Source: Eubacterium sp.
Lineage (GTDB): Bacteria; Bacillota; Clostridia; Oscillospirales; Acutalibacteraceae
Length of the DNA: 64,000 nt
Assembly (NCBI GenBank): GCA_017463985.1
Contig: JAFUEH010000008.1
Coordinates: forward strand, 101,182 to 165,181
Direction of reading: 5' to 3'
Position numbers and translations under genes: made by a program. Positions 54,749 through 62,063 of this stretch are shown here, piece after piece (positions within the stretch are counted from its first letter, which is position 1; each line of letters begins with the position of its first letter). Under the pieces are notes generated by a model, which was given only the letters and a program-made list of their open reading frames with translations, was not told the DNA's origin and searched no databases.

Positions 54749-55156
54749 TTAATCGTCGGTTTCGTCATCACCCTCATCATCAAACACTATGCTGACGGTC
54801 AGGATCGCTCCTTCTTCCTCCCCGTCCTCTTCCTTGGCTTCGTCTAAGGCCTCGTAATACTCCTCCGCCGTTTCGTATTCTTCGGGATCCAGGAGGATCA
54901 TATCGTCGGTATCCACGTCATCACGCCAGCCGTATTTTGCTTCCTCCAACACGTCCTCATAATCGCTTTCGTCGTCATAATCCTCCGGATCCACACCGTA
55001 CGCGGTGCCGTCTTCGCAGTATTCTCTCCACGAAATGTCCTCGGTTTCATCCTCCGTATCGTCGCTGTCGTTCACTGTCGCATTAGCCATAGCGATTTCC
55101 AGTAGGGTATCAAAAATATTCTTTTTACCGTCGCCGTTCCGGTCAAAAAATGCCAT
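54749..55156 (-). CDS. Asp/Glu-rich protein with an EF-hand-like loop
   Basis: A 135-residue protein starting at ATG 55156 (AAAGGAGA upstream; the frame extends further without a site). Residues 4-15 (FDRNGDGKKNIFD region) match a calcium-binding EF-hand or dockerin loop with Asp at positions 1, 5 and 12 and Asn at 3. The remainder is very acidic with Tyr (YDDESDYEDVLEEA). Unknown function; Ca2+ binding is a prediction. Convergent with cotH. Confidence 0.6.
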   Translation of the reverse strand: MAFFDRNGDGKKNIFDTLLEIAMANATVNDSDDTEDETEDISWREYCEDGTAYGVDPEDYDDESDYEDVLEEAKYGWRDDVDTDDMILLDPEEYETAEEYYEALDEAKEEDGEEEGAILTVSIVFDDEGDDETDD

Positions 55157-55292
55157 AATCGTTCTCCTTTCCATATACTCAACTTTTATTTTCATCATCT
55201 GACGCCGGAAGGCGTCCGTATCTCTTACATTTAAGCATATCACAAAAACACGGGCAAGTAAACAGAGTCTGTTTTTGTCCGACTGTCTGAGC

Positions 55293-55748
55293 TTAAAAGT
55301 CTATTAGCGCTATCTCTCCGGCATGATCCGGAAGAAAACAAATAAAGCCCTTTTTCTTTTTCCACGTCTTAATGGTATCGCTCCAATCCTCATGGCTGTC
55401 AATTCGCTGCTCGATAAACCGTGTTCCTTCTTCGGACATTACACGGTCAATGAACGCCTGCGGCAGGGCTACGTTATATTTAACAACGTATTTCCAAGTG
55501 TCTCTGTCCCAAAAATATTTGCCGTCGGTATAGATATACGGTCCAAGCAAAGTAACGCCCGCTTTGAAAGGATGCTCATACATACCGGGAGCCATTAAAA
55601 GCGGCTCTCCGCAGCGAAGATAGGCAATTACTTTTTCCGGTATCACCTGCGTTTTGTCAATCGCATCGTGAATGCTCCGCTCTCCACTGCGGAGCTCCTT
55701 GTATGGCGTTAAGTCAATCATATCCGGATAATAATCATTAATATTCAT
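55293..55748 (-). CDS. Hypothetical protein, coupled to upstream gene
   Basis: A 151-residue soluble protein from ATG 55748, which overlaps the upstream stop by ATGA. Aromatic-rich, with the segments LTPYKELRSGERSIHDAI, YIYTDGKYFWDRDTW and an acidic C-terminal end. I do not recognise the family. By size, orphan nature and coupling it resembles the small immunity-type or housekeeping proteins common in such arrays, but no toxin partner is present. Confidence 0.55.
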   Translation of the reverse strand: MNINDYYPDMIDLTPYKELRSGERSIHDAIDKTQVIPEKVIAYLRCGEPLLMAPGMYEHPFKAGVTLLGPYIYTDGKYFWDRDTWKYVVKYNVALPQAFIDRVMSEEGTRFIEQRIDSHEDWSDTIKTWKKKKGFICFLPDHAGEIALIDF

Positions 55749-56230
55749 GTTGTCTTTCTTTTTCCGTTCGGCAGGCAACAGTGTACAATTGTTGCGTCAC
55801 CGGTAACTAAATCTGTGTACAACCGTACCCAGTACGTCCAACCCCTGAACCGTGGACCTTTACGGGAACGATGACCGTCCTGCACATCATAAGCCATCAA
55901 ACACTCAAAACAAGCTCCTTTGTAGGAATAATCTACATGGGCTTTTCCGCGATATTGGTTTACAAATTCAGCGCCAAAGAGGGTCGTGCATTTATTATGA
56001 CTAAGCACAATCAACTCTTTTTCGCTCAGAAGGTTCGCTGCTTTGGGGTAGGCATTCCACTTTTTTATCACATTCTCAAGGCCGTAAGTGTTTTCATCCT
56101 CGCCGACAGAAAAGCCGCAACGCGGACAGCGAACACGGATATCAACACCGGTAAAGAAATATTCTATTGCACTGTGCTGCCGGCCACATCGAGGGCAATC
56201 CGCAGTGATCAGCTTTTGCCTACTCTTCAT
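55745..56230 (-). CDS. Zinc-ribbon hypothetical protein (Lar-like N-terminus)
   Basis: A 161-residue protein. Two CxxC pairs about 22 residues apart (CPRCGRQHS, CPRCGFSVG) form a ribbon similar to the restriction-alleviation Lar family, followed by IKKWNAYP, also seen in Lar-like proteins. A second Cys pair (ACFECLMAYD) lies mid-protein. Ends with the ATGA overlap into the next gene and its start overlaps the upstream gene by 11 bases. Confidence 0.6.
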   Translation of the reverse strand: MKSRQKLITADCPRCGRQHSAIEYFFTGVDIRVRCPRCGFSVGEDENTYGLENVIKKWNAYPKAANLLSEKELIVLSHNKCTTLFGAEFVNQYRGKAHVDYSYKGACFECLMAYDVQDGHRSRKGPRFRGWTYWVRLYTDLVTGDATIVHCCLPNGKRKTT

Positions 56231-56726
56231 GTCTCACCATTACCTCAAACCAATAGTCGTGCATCTTTTGAACAAAGAGCGCTGTCAGCTCGTAGCCGGC
56301 AGCGTCTCCAATCACGCTGTCAAGACCGCAATAGGGGCAAAGCGCCGTTAATTCGCCGTTTGATTCTGTTAGCCACGCTTCGATCTGCTGAGGAACAAAG
56401 AATTGCTCACAGTGAAAACAGGCGCATAGCGTACTGGCTTTGATTTCCTTTTCATTCCGGTAGCTGTGCAAGTGTGCTTCCACATAATCCGGTCGCTTCT
56501 TCTTTTCAATTAACCAGCCAAGGTCAATGTTGCCGAATCGGGTGCGGCATTCTCTGCACACCCACCGCTCACTGTACTTGTCAATAAAGCATCCGGCCAG
56601 CTCTGTTTCACCGCTGTTTAACTCCTTTTCCAGTCGCTCACCCCATATAGGACGTCCCCATTGTAAGCGCGCCACCTTCTTGGAGCCGCACTGTGGACAA
56701 GTTGGGCGATTACGATTGCCTTCCAT
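56220..56726 (-). CDS. Multi-CxxC zinc-binding hypothetical protein
   Basis: A 168-residue protein from ATG 56726 (AAGGGGGAG upstream). Cys pairs occur at CPQCGSKK, CRECRTRFG, CACFHCEQFF and CPYCGLDS, enough for two zinc sites. Trp/Arg-rich helix GRPIWGERLEKEL. Unrelated to a family I know; its zinc-ribbon content suggests nucleic-acid or protein binding. Its end overlaps the next gene start by 11 bases. Confidence 0.55.
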   Translation of the reverse strand: MEGNRNRPTCPQCGSKKVARLQWGRPIWGERLEKELNSGETELAGCFIDKYSERWVCRECRTRFGNIDLGWLIEKKKRPDYVEAHLHSYRNEKEIKASTLCACFHCEQFFVPQQIEAWLTESNGELTALCPYCGLDSVIGDAAGYELTALFVQKMHDYWFEVMVRHEE

Positions 56727-56742
56727 ACGCTCCCCCCTTCCG

Positions 56743-57270
56743 CTATCTATCTGCTTTTCGCCGGTTCTGTCTGTTTTTCTGAACAACTTTCCTTTTTTCC
56801 AGCTGACCGCTCGGATCGGCAATCATCTCAAATTTTACTTCGGCGTTTTCATCCTTGCTTAACGGAAATCCGACATAATCGGTAAACTCCCCATCGTCAA
56901 TAATGCCGCCGACGATCCATTGACCGTTCTCCTGGTACATCGGCACATAGTAGCACCTGCCGTTAGTAAAACAATCATTATCCGTTCCGAGGTATTGAAT
57001 AATCCCCCACTTCGATTTATCGTTCATTAAACGCAGAGAGGTTTTGTATTTGGCAATAATCTCCTTGGCGCTCGGGAAAGAAACGGATAGCTCGTCCAGA
57101 TAAGCAAAGTACGCCTCATAAGAGTGATAGCCATAGGGCATTGCGCTCTCGCCAATCTCCTGCTCCAGCGCGAATAGCAGTTTGCTATCATAAGCAAACA
57201 CCTCACGGCCGTCAGCCCGTGAAGCAGGAAGAATGTCATATTGTCTATGTTCCTTTGGTATAAAAGCCAT
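56743..57270 (-). CDS. Hypothetical protein
   Basis: A 175-residue soluble protein from ATG 57270; GAGGA sits 6 bases upstream of this ATG and directly abuts ATG 57276, so the former is preferred. It has the segments FIPKEHRQYDILP, WGIIQYLGTDND and GGIIDDGEFTDYVGFPL, and a basic Lys/Arg tail that may contact nucleic acid. No family recognised. Sixteen bases upstream of the zinc protein, so probably in the same operon. Confidence 0.55.
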   Translation of the reverse strand: MAFIPKEHRQYDILPASRADGREVFAYDSKLLFALEQEIGESAMPYGYHSYEAYFAYLDELSVSFPSAKEIIAKYKTSLRLMNDKSKWGIIQYLGTDNDCFTNGRCYYVPMYQENGQWIVGGIIDDGEFTDYVGFPLSKDENAEVKFEMIADPSGQLEKRKVVQKNRQNRRKADR

Positions 57271-57306
57271 ATCCATTCCTCAGATACAAACAGTAGCAGG
57301 TCGTCC

Positions 57307-57426
57307 TCAGTCACAGAAATCAACCGGTTCCAGTTCGTTTTTTAATTCTGCACGAGCAAATTTCGCAGAATCAGGTCCAAGTTTCCATGCTAAATCACGG
57401 TTCCTATTTGAGAACGCTGCGGTTAT
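57307..57426 (-). pseudogene. Gene remnant in the 57.3-57.4 kb gap
   Basis: A 39-codon open stretch on the minus strand ending at TGA 57307 with protein-like text (NRDLAWKLGPDSAKFA) but no start codon or ribosome site. It looks like the C-terminal part of a decayed gene. Family not recognised. Confidence 0.3.
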
Positions 57427-57430
57427 TTAT

Positions 57431-57967
57431 TCAATATCCAAACAATTTCGACAGCGTTCTTGCGCTGTTTTTTGTTTTTGTAAACCAAGCGTTCTCCACA
57501 TTCTGTGTCTCCTCAAGCAGGAAGGAAATACTGGTGGAAGCTTTCCCGTTGTCATAACCAGTCAACTGAAAATATTCGCCGTCAATAATCCTGCAGCTTC
57601 GACGGTGCCGGTGGATGTGCGCCGGTGCACGCTTAAAATGCGTCTGCAGCTGTAACACAGCTTCCTTCTTTAAACTTATGCTGCCGCACACAACCCTGAC
57701 GGCCGCCATCGGTTTATGGCTCAACGCCTTTGTCATTCTGAAAGACAGCGCGCCGTAAGGGCGATCCGCATCTGCTTCCATTTCCGTTTTAGCATAGTGC
57801 ATATAATAGTTGCCGCCGTCCATTCCGATCTGCGCAAAATAGGTTTGCGCATTGACAGACGGGTAATAATATAGTTCAAAAATCAATTGCTGAAAAGGAA
57901 ATAATAACATACATTCAGAAAGCTTTTCTCTGGCTATCGCGATTTCCTCGTCATAACAAAAATCCAT
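57431..57967 (-). CDS. Hypothetical protein
   Basis: A 178-residue protein from ATG 57967 (AGGAGA upstream). Segments: REKLSECMLLFPFQQLIFEL, FAQIGMDGGNYYMHYA and a His/Arg-rich turn (HIHRHRRSC). No family recognised. Preceded by a 42-codon ORF that ends 10 bases upstream. Confidence 0.5.
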   Translation of the reverse strand: MDFCYDEEIAIAREKLSECMLLFPFQQLIFELYYYPSVNAQTYFAQIGMDGGNYYMHYAKTEMEADADRPYGALSFRMTKALSHKPMAAVRVVCGSISLKKEAVLQLQTHFKRAPAHIHRHRRSCRIIDGEYFQLTGYDNGKASTSISFLLEETQNVENAWFTKTKNSARTLSKLFGY

Positions 57968-57977
57968 TGGTCTTCTC

Positions 57978-58106
57978 CTAGGCAAACAGCGGCAGGTCGT
58001 CCTCATCGGGCAGGTTGAGCAGATAGTTGAGTGCCCAGATCACCTCCGCCTCCGGCGAAGTGCCGCCGGTTAAATCAATCGTTTGTAAGCGCTCGTCGTC
58101 AGTCAT
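57978..58106 (-). CDS. Small acidic ORF of 42 codons
   Basis: ATG 58106 lies inside the last codons of the upstream gene (8-base overlap) and the frame runs to TAG 57978. The product is Asp/Glu-rich with the ends MTDDERLQTIDLTGG and LPDEDDLPLFA. GAGGAG is about 13 bases upstream; coupling to the upstream stop could help translation. The spacing to the next gene is 10 bases. Short, so uncertain. Confidence 0.45.
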   Translation of the reverse strand: MTDDERLQTIDLTGGTSPEAEVIWALNYLLNLPDEDDLPLFA

Positions 58107-58923
58107 CGGTATGCCACATCTCCTCGATCCTTAGTTTTTCCTGTCGGGCCAGTTCAACCGCCTCTGCCAGCTGCCATTGCTTCTGCCGGAGGCCTTCCTC
58201 CTCCAGTCTTGTCCTGCGGAGGCTTCTGGTCCACAAGCTAAGGCCAATCAGCGGCGGACTGAACAGGACTACAAAAATCCACCCATCCTTATCACCGGTA
58301 AAAACGCACATAAAGCCGAAAAGAACATAAATCACCGCAAATATCATCGACAGTATGGCGACCGCCCTTATGGCCAGCTGACGGCCGCGCGGCTGTCGGT
58401 GCGCTGCCACATATTCGTCAAATGCTGCTGCCTCCGCGACAGCACGGTCAATTTGGTCTTGCGCACTGCGTAACCGCTGCGCATATTGGGCTAGGTTTGC
58501 TTCCTTGACAGCCGTCAGCTCGTCGTATTCCTCCCCTTTTGCAAAGCGCAGCGCTTTTTGAAAAAACGCGCACCGTTCAACCGGTCGCTGATAACCGCTC
58601 ACCATCTCGCTGACACTGCGATAACGCTTTTGAACCAACAGCTTTCCCATATAAGCCCTTGCGCATTTAGGATTAGCATCCAACACTCTTTCAAAATACT
58701 TGTCAGCACTGTCATAATCTGCATCCTCCAGAAAGAGGAACGCCCGCTCCAATAAGGACTGCTCGCCGGCGATACCGGTGACGGTCACATTACCGGAAAT
58801 ATTGATATTCAGTTGTTCCTTTTCAATTTTAGCACCGCAGTACTGACAGAAGAAGGCGCCTCTGTCCGGAACATAAGAGATCGCAGCGCCGCACTGCGGG
58901 CAGGTAACCGCTTGATATGCCAT
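58099..58923 (-). CDS. Zinc-ribbon, TPR and transmembrane protein
   Basis: A 274-residue protein. The N-terminus has CPQCGAAIS and CQYCGAKIE (zinc ribbon, residues 8-33). A TPR-like helical region follows (LLERAFLFLEDADYDSADKY, about 56-130). Then come two membrane segments (about 190-235) and a charged coiled-coil tail. This zinc-ribbon/TPR/membrane layout is frequent in Firmicutes proteins of unknown function. First gene of the minus-strand array. Confidence 0.7.
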   Translation of the reverse strand: MAYQAVTCPQCGAAISYVPDRGAFFCQYCGAKIEKEQLNINISGNVTVTGIAGEQSLLERAFLFLEDADYDSADKYFERVLDANPKCARAYMGKLLVQKRYRSVSEMVSGYQRPVERCAFFQKALRFAKGEEYDELTAVKEANLAQYAQRLRSAQDQIDRAVAEAAAFDEYVAAHRQPRGRQLAIRAVAILSMIFAVIYVLFGFMCVFTGDKDGWIFVVLFSPPLIGLSLWTRSLRRTRLEEEGLRQKQWQLAEAVELARQEKLRIEEMWHTDD

Positions 58924-59136
58924 GGTAACACCTCCAAAGGCCTCTGTCCGTCATCACCTTATCATGAAAAATTGCCCTTGTAAATAGAACGCCTGTTCCG
59001 TGTCCCAAACTTTGGACAGCAATCGCCGCACAAGTTTTTGGAGCTCATTTTTCCTATACTTAACAATGGATTTCAACCACAACCAAGATTTTACGAATTT
59101 GTTACTTTTTACGGTTGTATAACTTCCTGTCAGGGC

Positions 59137-59170
59137 ATAAAAATACCGCCGGCAACGGGATGCCGACGGT
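59137..59170 (-). terminator. Terminator of the XRE-kinase-CYTH gene
   Basis: A 10-position stem with one mismatch (59145-59154 with 59161-59170), followed on the minus strand by a T run. The rest of 58924-59136 shows no gene. Confidence 0.8.
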
Positions 59171-59182
59171 GATGCTGACGGT

Positions 59183-60493
59183 TTATTCTTTAATTTGAGC
59201 TAAGGAGGCGTTTTTGTACTGCTCCTCCTCGGTGACCTCTCGGATGACCTTGATAAAGTCAGGGAAATCGACGGTTTCGTTTTCATCGTTTAATTCGATC
59301 TCGCAGATCGCCCGATCGGTCCAGAACGGGTAGACGTCGATTTCAAAATACCGGTTGTGATAGGTAAGACAATAGCGGTCCTTGCGGATCTGGCGCTTGG
59401 CGGTATCGGCGTTCATCAGGTTCGCCAGATACTCCTGCTGTGACAGGCGTTCCTCTATTTCGATCCGCTTCAGGGCGCTGACCGTTTTCTTCACGGTTTT
59501 ATAATAGATATAGTTCCCGTTTTCTCCGCGCTGTCTTACTCTGACCTCGTCGCCGTTATCGGACGTCAGATACGTCTGAATGATCTCGACTCTTTGACAG
59601 TTCGGATTATTGACAAGCGCTTGTATATCGGGATACTCGATTAAAAACTTCCGTTCAATTTCATACGGCTCCGGCTCTCCCAGGAACGTAGAGATCTCCT
59701 TGATCAGGCGCTTCATTTTATTTTCAAAATCGGTGGCGTTGTCGATCACGCGAAAATGCGGATGACCGGTCCAGGCCGAAATAAATCGGTCGTCCAGCGC
59801 CGCCGCCTGCGCCGCTGTTTCTGTTCTGGCGCTATTGTTGGCGGTGGTATAAAACGCTTCCGCGCCCTTGGCGGCTGTAACCAGATGAAATACTGCGTCG
59901 TAGCTGTCGCGCAGCTCGACCTCGTTGGCGTCAACGGCGCGCAATACCTCCTCAAATTCCGCGTCGGTCACATACGCCCGGTTATCCATTGCGCCTCTGT
60001 CACAGACAATCAGCACCTTGTCCGCAGCCATGCTGCGCGCCGCCTCTGTAAAAACGCGTTCTTTTTCGACCTGCAGTCTTGCAATGCACTTTTGAAAATC
60101 AAGATTGCTGGCGCAGGTCCACGGCGCCACGCCACCGGTGATCAGCTCTGTCGCGGTTTCCGGCACAAAAAGAACGGCGTAGCCCCTTTCGGTAAACGCC
60201 TTTTGGATCCAGCTCATCGCCGTTGACTTACCGCCGCAGGGACCGCCGGTGATGACGATCTTGTGGATCGACGGCGCCTTGTCCGTTGTTTCTACCTGCA
60301 GCAGCTCATCGAGCGAAACGCCAAAAACAGCGGCCAGCCGCCGGAGCGTATCGGTCTTTGGCTTTGCCTTGCCGTTTTCCCATTTTGAAACAGCCTTATC
60401 GGTGACCCCCAGCAGCTTGGACAGCTGCGTCTGCGTCAGGCCCTTTTTTTCGCGCTGCTTCAACAGGTAATTGCCAAAATGAAAATCGTTCAT
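59183..60493 (-). CDS. XRE-type regulator fused to AAA kinase and CYTH domain
   Basis: A 436-residue three-domain protein. Residues 1-65 are an XRE helix-turn-helix (TQTQLSKLLGVTDKAVSKWE). Residues 78-270 form a P-loop NTPase of the NadR/deoxynucleotide-kinase-like type (Walker A GGPCGGKST at 83-91, VCDRGAMDNRAYV). Residues 277-436 are a CYTH triphosphate-tunnel domain starting with EIERKFLI (ExExK). The kinase-CYTH pair is known in eukaryotic TTD14 and in bacterial proteins, but the added HTH suggests a transcription regulator that senses a nucleotide or triphosphate. The frame is continuous. Starts with AGGAAAC upstream. Monocistronic. Confidence 0.88.
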   Translation of the reverse strand: MNDFHFGNYLLKQREKKGLTQTQLSKLLGVTDKAVSKWENGKAKPKTDTLRRLAAVFGVSLDELLQVETTDKAPSIHKIVITGGPCGGKSTAMSWIQKAFTERGYAVLFVPETATELITGGVAPWTCASNLDFQKCIARLQVEKERVFTEAARSMAADKVLIVCDRGAMDNRAYVTDAEFEEVLRAVDANEVELRDSYDAVFHLVTAAKGAEAFYTTANNSARTETAAQAAALDDRFISAWTGHPHFRVIDNATDFENKMKRLIKEISTFLGEPEPYEIERKFLIEYPDIQALVNNPNCQRVEIIQTYLTSDNGDEVRVRQRGENGNYIYYKTVKKTVSALKRIEIEERLSQQEYLANLMNADTAKRQIRKDRYCLTYHNRYFEIDVYPFWTDRAICEIELNDENETVDFPDFIKVIREVTEEEQYKNASLAQIKE

Positions 60494-60578
60494 AAGCGTT
60501 TCCTCCTACAACACAATATACCATAACCGGCGCGGTTTTTCAACATAAGGCCAGTTGAATAACGGTAGAAGTATCACA

Positions 60579-60616
60579 AAACGCAGCCGTTATCTCTTAT
60601 AGATAACAACTGCGTT
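60579..60616 (-). terminator. Terminator of the DUF1232 gene
   Basis: An interrupted stem (AACGCAG, GTTATCT with AGATAAC, CTGCGTT) between 60580 and 60616, followed by TTTTG on the minus strand. Confidence 0.8.
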
Positions 60617-60626
60617 CTCTGTACGG

Positions 60627-60929
60627 TTATGACTGCTCCTCGTTTTGCTCGGACAAGGCCTTTTTCAGCCGACGGTTATCCCGTACCTTCACGGCAAACG
60701 GAATCACGGTCGCCAAAATGGCCACGATGTCATCGGCGTAGCCGGCGATCGGGATCGCGTCGTTCACGATATCCGCCGGAAAAACAGCATACGCAACCGC
60801 CAGCGCAACCAGCACGCCGCGGATAATTAAACCCTTTTTGCCGGCCTTCAGGCTTTCGGGGAGGCTGGCGTTCAGCTTTTCCGCCTTTTTGACAGAATCG
60901 GCAAGCTGCTTATCTTTCTTTTCACTCAT
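60627..60929 (-). CDS. DUF1232 (YkvA-like) membrane protein
   Basis: A 100-residue protein from ATG 60929; GAGGTG is 7 bases upstream of this ATG, while ATG 60935 is too close. One or two membrane segments, with the DUF1232 signature FPADIVNDAIPIAGYADD in the middle. Function unknown; many Firmicutes have it. It stands alone. Confidence 0.88.
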   Translation of the reverse strand: MSEKKDKQLADSVKKAEKLNASLPESLKAGKKGLIIRGVLVALAVAYAVFPADIVNDAIPIAGYADDIVAILATVIPFAVKVRDNRRLKKALSEQNEEQS

Positions 60930-61021
60930 TGTCATCACCTCAAGGGCTATTATAGCATAAGCCGGCGCAAAAGGCAATTCTGCCGGCTGCAACCACCGCC
61001 AAAGGGGAATGAAATGGGGGG

Positions 61022-61050
61022 GTGACAAGCGGCCGGCGGTATGGTAAAAT
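61022..61050 (+). promoter_or_regulatory. Promoter of the phosphopantetheinyl transferase gene
   Basis: GTGACA (61022-61027), 17-base spacer, TAAAAT (61045-61050), 33 bases before ATG 61084. Confidence 0.55.
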
Positions 61051-61083
61051 ACAGGTAAGCAACCAGAGATCGGCGGTGAAGCA

Positions 61084-61686
61084 ATGCAACTTTGGATTAT
61101 GAATACCGACAGGGAGAGCGCACGGATAGACGCTTACCTGGCGCAGTTGACGGTAGCGGAGCAGGAAAAGGCGCTGCGCCTGCGCTTTGAGGCGGACCGC
61201 GAACGGTCAGTGCTCGGCGCAACCCTGATCCACCGCGCGTTTCAGGAGGACTTTCCGAACAGGGACTATGCGCTGACGGTGAACGCCTACGGCAAGCCCT
61301 GTTACCCAGCACAGCTGACCGAACAGCGGCCGGCCTATTTTAACCTGTCCCATTCCGGCAAGCTGGTGGTGCTGGCCAAAGGCACGTGTGCGCTTGGCGT
61401 TGACGTGGAGGCGATCCGCTCCGTGGACATCAGCCGGTTCGCACGGGTGTTTTCCGAGGAGGAGATGGCCTCGCTGCAAGGCTCTCCAACGCCGGACGAA
61501 AGCTTCTTTACGCTTTGGACGCGCAAAGAAGCCTTTGTAAAGTGCCTCGGCAAGGGGCTGTCAGCGCTGGACGAGTATGCCGCTAAGGGAGAGGATTTTT
61601 ATTACCACACACTGCGCCATGAGGGTCATATCATTACAGTGTGCTCCGAGCGGCCGGGCGGCGCGCCGGAAGTGACGTTTTTTTGA
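61084..61686 (+). CDS. 4'-phosphopantetheinyl transferase (Sfp-like)
   Basis: Transfers phosphopantetheine from CoA to carrier-protein Ser. The 200-residue protein has the Sfp-type motifs: FNLSHSGKLVVLA (phosphate/ACP binding), LGVDVEAIRS with Mg-binding Asp and Glu, and LWTRKEAFVKCLGKG (WxxKEA). The N-terminal half resembles Sfp rather than AcpS. GGCGGTGA is upstream of ATG 61084. It is the only such gene here and may serve the ACP at 39156, 22 kb away; that is inference. Confidence 0.93.
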   Translation: MQLWIMNTDRESARIDAYLAQLTVAEQEKALRLRFEADRERSVLGATLIHRAFQEDFPNRDYALTVNAYGKPCYPAQLTEQRPAYFNLSHSGKLVVLAKGTCALGVDVEAIRSVDISRFARVFSEEEMASLQGSPTPDESFFTLWTRKEAFVKCLGKGLSALDEYAAKGEDFYYHTLRHEGHIITVCSERPGGAPEVTFF

Positions 61687-61698
61687 ATAGCGCCTAGC

Positions 61699-61739
61699 AA
61701 AAAGAAGCTGCCTCACTCCCGTGAGACAGCTTCTTTTTC
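61699..61739. terminator. Bidirectional terminator of the CTGTCTCACG family
   Basis: A 16-bp stem with one mismatch, 61701-61716 with 61721-61736, core GCTGCCTCAC/GTGAGACAGC, with A and T flanks. It ends the transferase gene and the convergent XRE gene. Confidence 0.9.
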
Positions 61740-61743
61740 TATG

Positions 61744-61959
61744 CTATTTACTGTTCATTGCCGGGTTATCGGTGCGGTCTAAAATATAGTCGGTGGATAC
61801 TTGGTAATAATCGGCCAGCCGTATCAGTATTTCCGTCGGAATGTCAATATCGCCGCGTTCGTAGTTGCTATATACACGCTGTGAGCACTGCAGAATTTCC
61901 GCCAGTTCGCGCTGCTTTAAGTCGTGGTCTTCACGAAGTTCGCGAATCCGTTTATACAT
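61744..61959 (-). CDS. XRE-family HTH regulator
   Basis: A 71-residue single-domain Cro/CI-type repressor: LKQRELAEILQCSQRVYSNYE contains the helix-turn-helix (residues 15-35), then the family end with YYQVSTDYILDRTD. Divergent from the NlpC/P60 protein gene, with two TAGCG-type palindromes between them. It probably represses both that gene and itself. Confidence 0.92.
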   Translation of the reverse strand: MYKRIRELREDHDLKQRELAEILQCSQRVYSNYERGDIDIPTEILIRLADYYQVSTDYILDRTDNPAMNSK

Positions 61960-61987
61960 ATCGCCTCACCTCGTTACTATTATATGT

Positions 61988-62004
61988 TAGCGAAATATTC
62001 GCTA
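61988..62004. promoter_or_regulatory. Palindromic operator 1
   Basis: A 7-3-7 perfect inverted repeat TAGCGAA-ATA-TTCGCTA. It precedes the -35 of the NlpC/P60 promoter by one base and is centred near 61996. Confidence 0.75.
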
Positions 62005-62033
62005 TTGACATTTAGCGGAAAACTCGCTAAAAT
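62005..62033 (+). promoter_or_regulatory. Promoter of the NlpC/P60 protein gene
   Basis: Perfect TTGACA (62005-62010), 17-base spacer, TAAAAT (62028-62033), 31 bases before ATG 62064. The spacer is occupied by operator 2. Confidence 0.8.
62011..62031. promoter_or_regulatory. Palindromic operator 2 in the promoter spacer
   Basis: TTAGCG (62012-62017) with CGCTAA (62025-62030) around a 7-base centre. Shares the TAGCG half-site with operator 1; the centres are about 25 bases apart. Binding here would block the promoter. Confidence 0.7.
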
Positions 62034-62063
62034 AGAATTGGAATATTTTATAGAGGTGAGAAT

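Noticed and set aside
54749-58923. Prophage or toxin-antitoxin island
   Set aside because: No integrase, capsid, toxin fold or att repeats are seen; only small orphan proteins.
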